Shown here: in pieces, positions 33,223-35,469 of the stretch
Layout: each line of letters begins with the position of its first letter
Numbering within the stretch: position 1 is the first letter of the stretch
Origin: Rhodopirellula sp. SM50
GTDB taxonomy: Bacteria > Planctomycetota > Planctomycetia > Pirellulales > Pirellulaceae
Length of the DNA stretch: 35,469 bases
NCBI RefSeq assembly: GCF_002289565.1
Contig: NZ_NTFY01000010.1
Location: 1-35,469, forward strand
Direction: 5' to 3'
Translations under genes and position numbers: made by a program
The notes under the pieces: model-generated
What the model was told of the DNA's origin: nothing
Database searches by the model: none
The model's input: only the letters and a program-made list of their open reading frames with translations

Positions 33223-34395
33223 TTGGTTCGGCGACGATCAGAAACGGCAGCTCAGAGGCTTCCCAGCCGTACGCCCTTGAAGGTGCCGTTGACGGTCGCC
33301 GCCGCAGTCGCCTTGATCACACTGGGCGTGACGCTTCAGCCCCAGGCGGAGCGACTCGCGTCACAGGCATCACCGCAATCGATGCCGCGTCCCTCCGAAT
33401 CGACTCGGGATGCCGCACTGAGTTCGCAGACGGCACGACGCGTCGCGCGGGCGCGGTTCTATGACGCCGAGGTCATGCCATTGATTGCCGAAATCGATGA
33501 CCAGAATCGGTTGGCCGCCGATCGTTGCCTGCAGCGGATCGATCGGACCTTAAAGCGGTACCATGCCGGGGTCGAGCCATTTGTCGAAGACATGACCAGC
33601 CTTTCCACACGACTGGGCGTGCTGAAACGCATGCCCGGCGGCTGGTGGACGAGCGATGGCCGCGTCGAAGCGTACGTGCAGGACAAATTTGAATCGCATT
33701 TGTTTTCCGAAGAAACGCTGCTCGATGACATCTCCACCGCGCTGCTGCAATTTCGTCGCGATGTCGACGCCAACCAGACCCTGATGCTGACACGCGTCCA
33801 GGCGGCGCTGACGACGTCCGACTTGCCGGGAGTGCAATTGGAACAACACGACGCCTTTTTCCGAGAATTGTCGACCGAGCTGGGCCGTTACGCGGCCGGT
33901 CAGGGAACGACGAGTGTGGAAAACATGCTCGGTGCCTTGGTGCTCGGCGAAGTCGGCGCGTTTGCCGCTCGATCGGTCGTCGCCGGCTTGCTGGTCCGCT
34001 TCGCCCCCTCGCTGGCGATCAGCTCGGCGGCCGGTGCGAGTGCGACGGTGGGGGCTTCGGCGACCGGTGCCGGCGGCGGATCCATCGGGGGGCCGGTCGG
34101 TGCCGTTGTCGGTTTCGGGGCCGGGTTGGCGATCGGTCTGGTGATCGATTGGTGGATGACCGAACGGTTTGAAACGGAATTAACCGGCCAGATGCACATC
34201 TACCTGAACGATCTGGAGGCGACCTTGATTTCCGGTGGGGCGTCGCGCGGCGATGCGACGACAAACCAAACAACCGACGGCGCCGCGCGGCCGGGAATCG
34301 GTCTTCAGGATGCCCTGCCCAAACTGTGTGGCCAATTGCGCGACGCCTATCGTGATCGTTTCTATCAGCAAATTGTCGACGGAGAATCGTTGTGA
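33223..34395 (+). CDS. Unknown membrane protein with glycine-zipper region
   Basis: A 390-residue protein not recognised by me. A basic leader and a hydrophobic stretch (VPLTVAAAVALITLGVTL, about residues 20-38) suggest a signal anchor. Residues 60-240 are mostly helical and charged (MPLIAEIDDQNRLAADR, LEQHDAFFRELSTELGRYA). Around 245-310 a long Gly/Ala-rich hydrophobic stretch (GAGGGSIGGPVGAVVG, FGAGLAIGLVIDWWM) looks like a glycine-zipper membrane segment. Start codon is TTG 33223 with GGGGGAG about 10 bases upstream; an ATG at 33215 is in another frame. The stop overlaps the start of the next gene (GTGATGATG), so the two are translationally coupled. Confidence 0.7.
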   Translation: MVRRRSETAAQRLPSRTPLKVPLTVAAAVALITLGVTLQPQAERLASQASPQSMPRPSESTRDAALSSQTARRVARARFYDAEVMPLIAEIDDQNRLAADRCLQRIDRTLKRYHAGVEPFVEDMTSLSTRLGVLKRMPGGWWTSDGRVEAYVQDKFESHLFSEETLLDDISTALLQFRRDVDANQTLMLTRVQAALTTSDLPGVQLEQHDAFFRELSTELGRYAAGQGTTSVENMLGALVLGEVGAFAARSVVAGLLVRFAPSLAISSAAGASATVGASATGAGGGSIGGPVGAVVGFGAGLAIGLVIDWWMTERFETELTGQMHIYLNDLEATLISGGASRGDATTNQTTDGAARPGIGLQDALPKLCGQLRDAYRDRFYQQIVDGESL

Positions 34396-35432
34396 TGATG
34401 AATGCCAGTCGCCGTTTGACACTCGCGTTGATCGGGATGCTGACCGCCCTGGTCGCGATCGAGCCCGCGCCCGTCGCCCATGCTCGATCACCATTGGGCG
34501 TCCTGTCGGGGACGTCGGTTGCCCGCGCGATCCTGAAATACTTTGGTAAAGAAGGCACCGAGGAGGCGACCGAATTTTTGGCTCGCCAAGGCGGACGTGA
34601 AATGGCCGAGCGTGTCGGCGCCGCGGCCGTGCGGGAAGGCGGCCAAGAGGCGGCCGAACAGGTCGGTCGGTTGGCCAGCAAGTATGGCCCCGAAGCGCTC
34701 ACGGCGCTGGACAATGCTCCCGAGTTAGCGCCGCTGTTGGCCGCGCTGGACGAATTGCCCGAGTCCCAAGTTCGGGCGGCATTGGCACGTCTGTCGGCCG
34801 GGCCCGCCGGACGCGAACTGGCCCAGACCGTCGGACGCGTGGGCGTTTCGGCGCTGCGAAGTGAATTGAAACATCCGGGCGTGGGAGGGATGCTGGCCCG
34901 CGTGCTGGGTGACGACGGGGCGGAACTGGCGACCAAACTGACGAGCGATCAAGCCATCGTCGTCGGCCGACATGCCGATGATCTGGCGGCGCTGCCGACC
35001 ACGCCACGCAACGGCGTGTTGTCGCTGTTGCGAACTGATGCCGAGCGGATGGTCGGCTTCATGGGGCGGTTCGCCGCCGACAATCCCGGCAAGACGCTGT
35101 TCACCGCCGCGACCACCACGATCATTCTGGCCGAGTCGGAACGCATTCTCGGCGGGGATGAAATCGTTTTCGATGCCGAAGGAAACCCGATCGTGGTCAG
35201 CAAGGCCGGCATCGCCGGGCGGACGATGAAGGCCGGTGGTGAAGCCATCGCCCACGTCTCGGTCAATTATCTGCAACCGCTGTTTCTGACCGTGATCGCG
35301 TTTGTTGTCACCTTCGCCACCCTGTTTCTGTCGCTGAAATTGTGGCACACCCATCAGCGAGAAAAGCTGGTGACGGCCGCGACGTTGAAGGAGCCGGAGA
35401 CGATCGAGGGCTCGGTGGTGGAGAAGAAGTGA
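34395..35432 (+). CDS. Unknown exported/membrane protein, partner of upstream gene
   Basis: A 345-residue protein. Residues 1-31 form a signal peptide ending near AHA. A long Ala/Glu/Arg-rich amphipathic part follows (EATEFLARQGGREMAERVG, EGGQEAAEQVGRLASKYG), then LPESQVRAALARLSAG. One short hydrophobic segment lies near TLFTAATTTIILAESERI and a strong C-terminal TM at about 293-315 (LFLTVIAFVVTFATLFLSL), leaving a short charged tail. The start may be GTG 34392 or ATG 34395 (both overlap the upstream stop); a GGAG ribosome site lies about 10 bases before the ATG. Family unknown; coupling to the glycine-zipper protein suggests a common complex. Confidence 0.7.
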   Translation: MMNASRRLTLALIGMLTALVAIEPAPVAHARSPLGVLSGTSVARAILKYFGKEGTEEATEFLARQGGREMAERVGAAAVREGGQEAAEQVGRLASKYGPEALTALDNAPELAPLLAALDELPESQVRAALARLSAGPAGRELAQTVGRVGVSALRSELKHPGVGGMLARVLGDDGAELATKLTSDQAIVVGRHADDLAALPTTPRNGVLSLLRTDAERMVGFMGRFAADNPGKTLFTAATTTIILAESERILGGDEIVFDAEGNPIVVSKAGIAGRTMKAGGEAIAHVSVNYLQPLFLTVIAFVVTFATLFLSLKLWHTHQREKLVTAATLKEPETIEGSVVEKK

Positions 35433-35440
35433 GCGGGTGT

Positions 35441-35469
35441 GGCAAGACGATGGGGGCAAGACGATGGGG
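35441..35469. repeat. 14-bp tandem repeat running off the window end
   Basis: GGCAAGACGATGGG occurs at 35441-35454 and 35455-35468 in exact tandem, right after the last gene. The array may continue past the end of the window. Confidence 0.7.

Noticed and set aside
33098-33280. 60-residue frame before the glycine-zipper protein
   Set aside because: Overlaps the better supported TTG start, no motif, and an Arg-rich shadow composition.

Overview
The window reads as a piece of a chromosome from a planctomycete, most likely of the Pirellulaceae (Rhodopirellula-like). This is inferred from gene content and high GC, not from a marker tree. Diagnostic content: a DUF1549/DUF1553 protein with a planctomycete cytochrome-c-type (PSCyt1) heme motif paired with a Tat-exported DUF1501 protein; a DUF1559 pilin-like protein with an H-X9-DG-type C-terminus; a PVC-type small basic protein; and a Uma2-family remnant. 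No rRNA, tRNA, CRISPR array, transposase or phage gene was seen.

Layout. 139-4429 (minus): exported PSCyt1/DUF1553 + DUF1501 pair. 4430-4939: repeat-rich spacer. 4940-8134 (plus): fatty-acid type operon with dehydratase, acyl carrier protein, dehydratase-like protein lacking the catalytic His, FabF and a small protein with two anti-sigma-like halves. 8254-8553: small basic protein and a clear terminator. 8795-9835: acyl desaturase. 10237-11832: cardiolipin synthase. With the fab genes these give a lipid-oriented first third. 12056-14197 (minus): ribosomal block rplM-rpsI-infA followed by an inositol-monophosphatase-family gene. 14558-16021 (minus): class II photolyase. 16088-17524 (plus): divergent prepilin peptidase homologue, convergent with a GntP permease (17441-18901). 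18902-19344: spacer dense in short repeats and one large palindrome. 19345-20169 (minus): short-chain dehydrogenase. 20378-22767 (plus): pyruvate kinase translationally coupled to a small-molecule kinase homologue.

22764-28120 (minus) is the most distinctive part: seven tightly packed genes encoding three different GspF/PilC-family inner-membrane proteins, then GspI-, GspJ- and GspK-like pseudopilins and a DUF1559 protein. No assembly ATPase, secretin or GspL/M homologue is in the window. It looks like the membrane-platform and pseudopilin half of a type II secretion/type IV pilus-like machine in an unusual arrangement.

28121-28397 carries a long perfect palindrome. The rest holds a secreted metallophosphoesterase with a LamG-like domain, a truncated Uma2 pseudogene, thpR divergent from a YheT-like hydrolase, a small unknown protein, and a coupled pair of unknown membrane proteins (33223-35432). 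The window ends at the start of a tandem repeat.

All calls come from reading motifs by eye; no similarity search was run.
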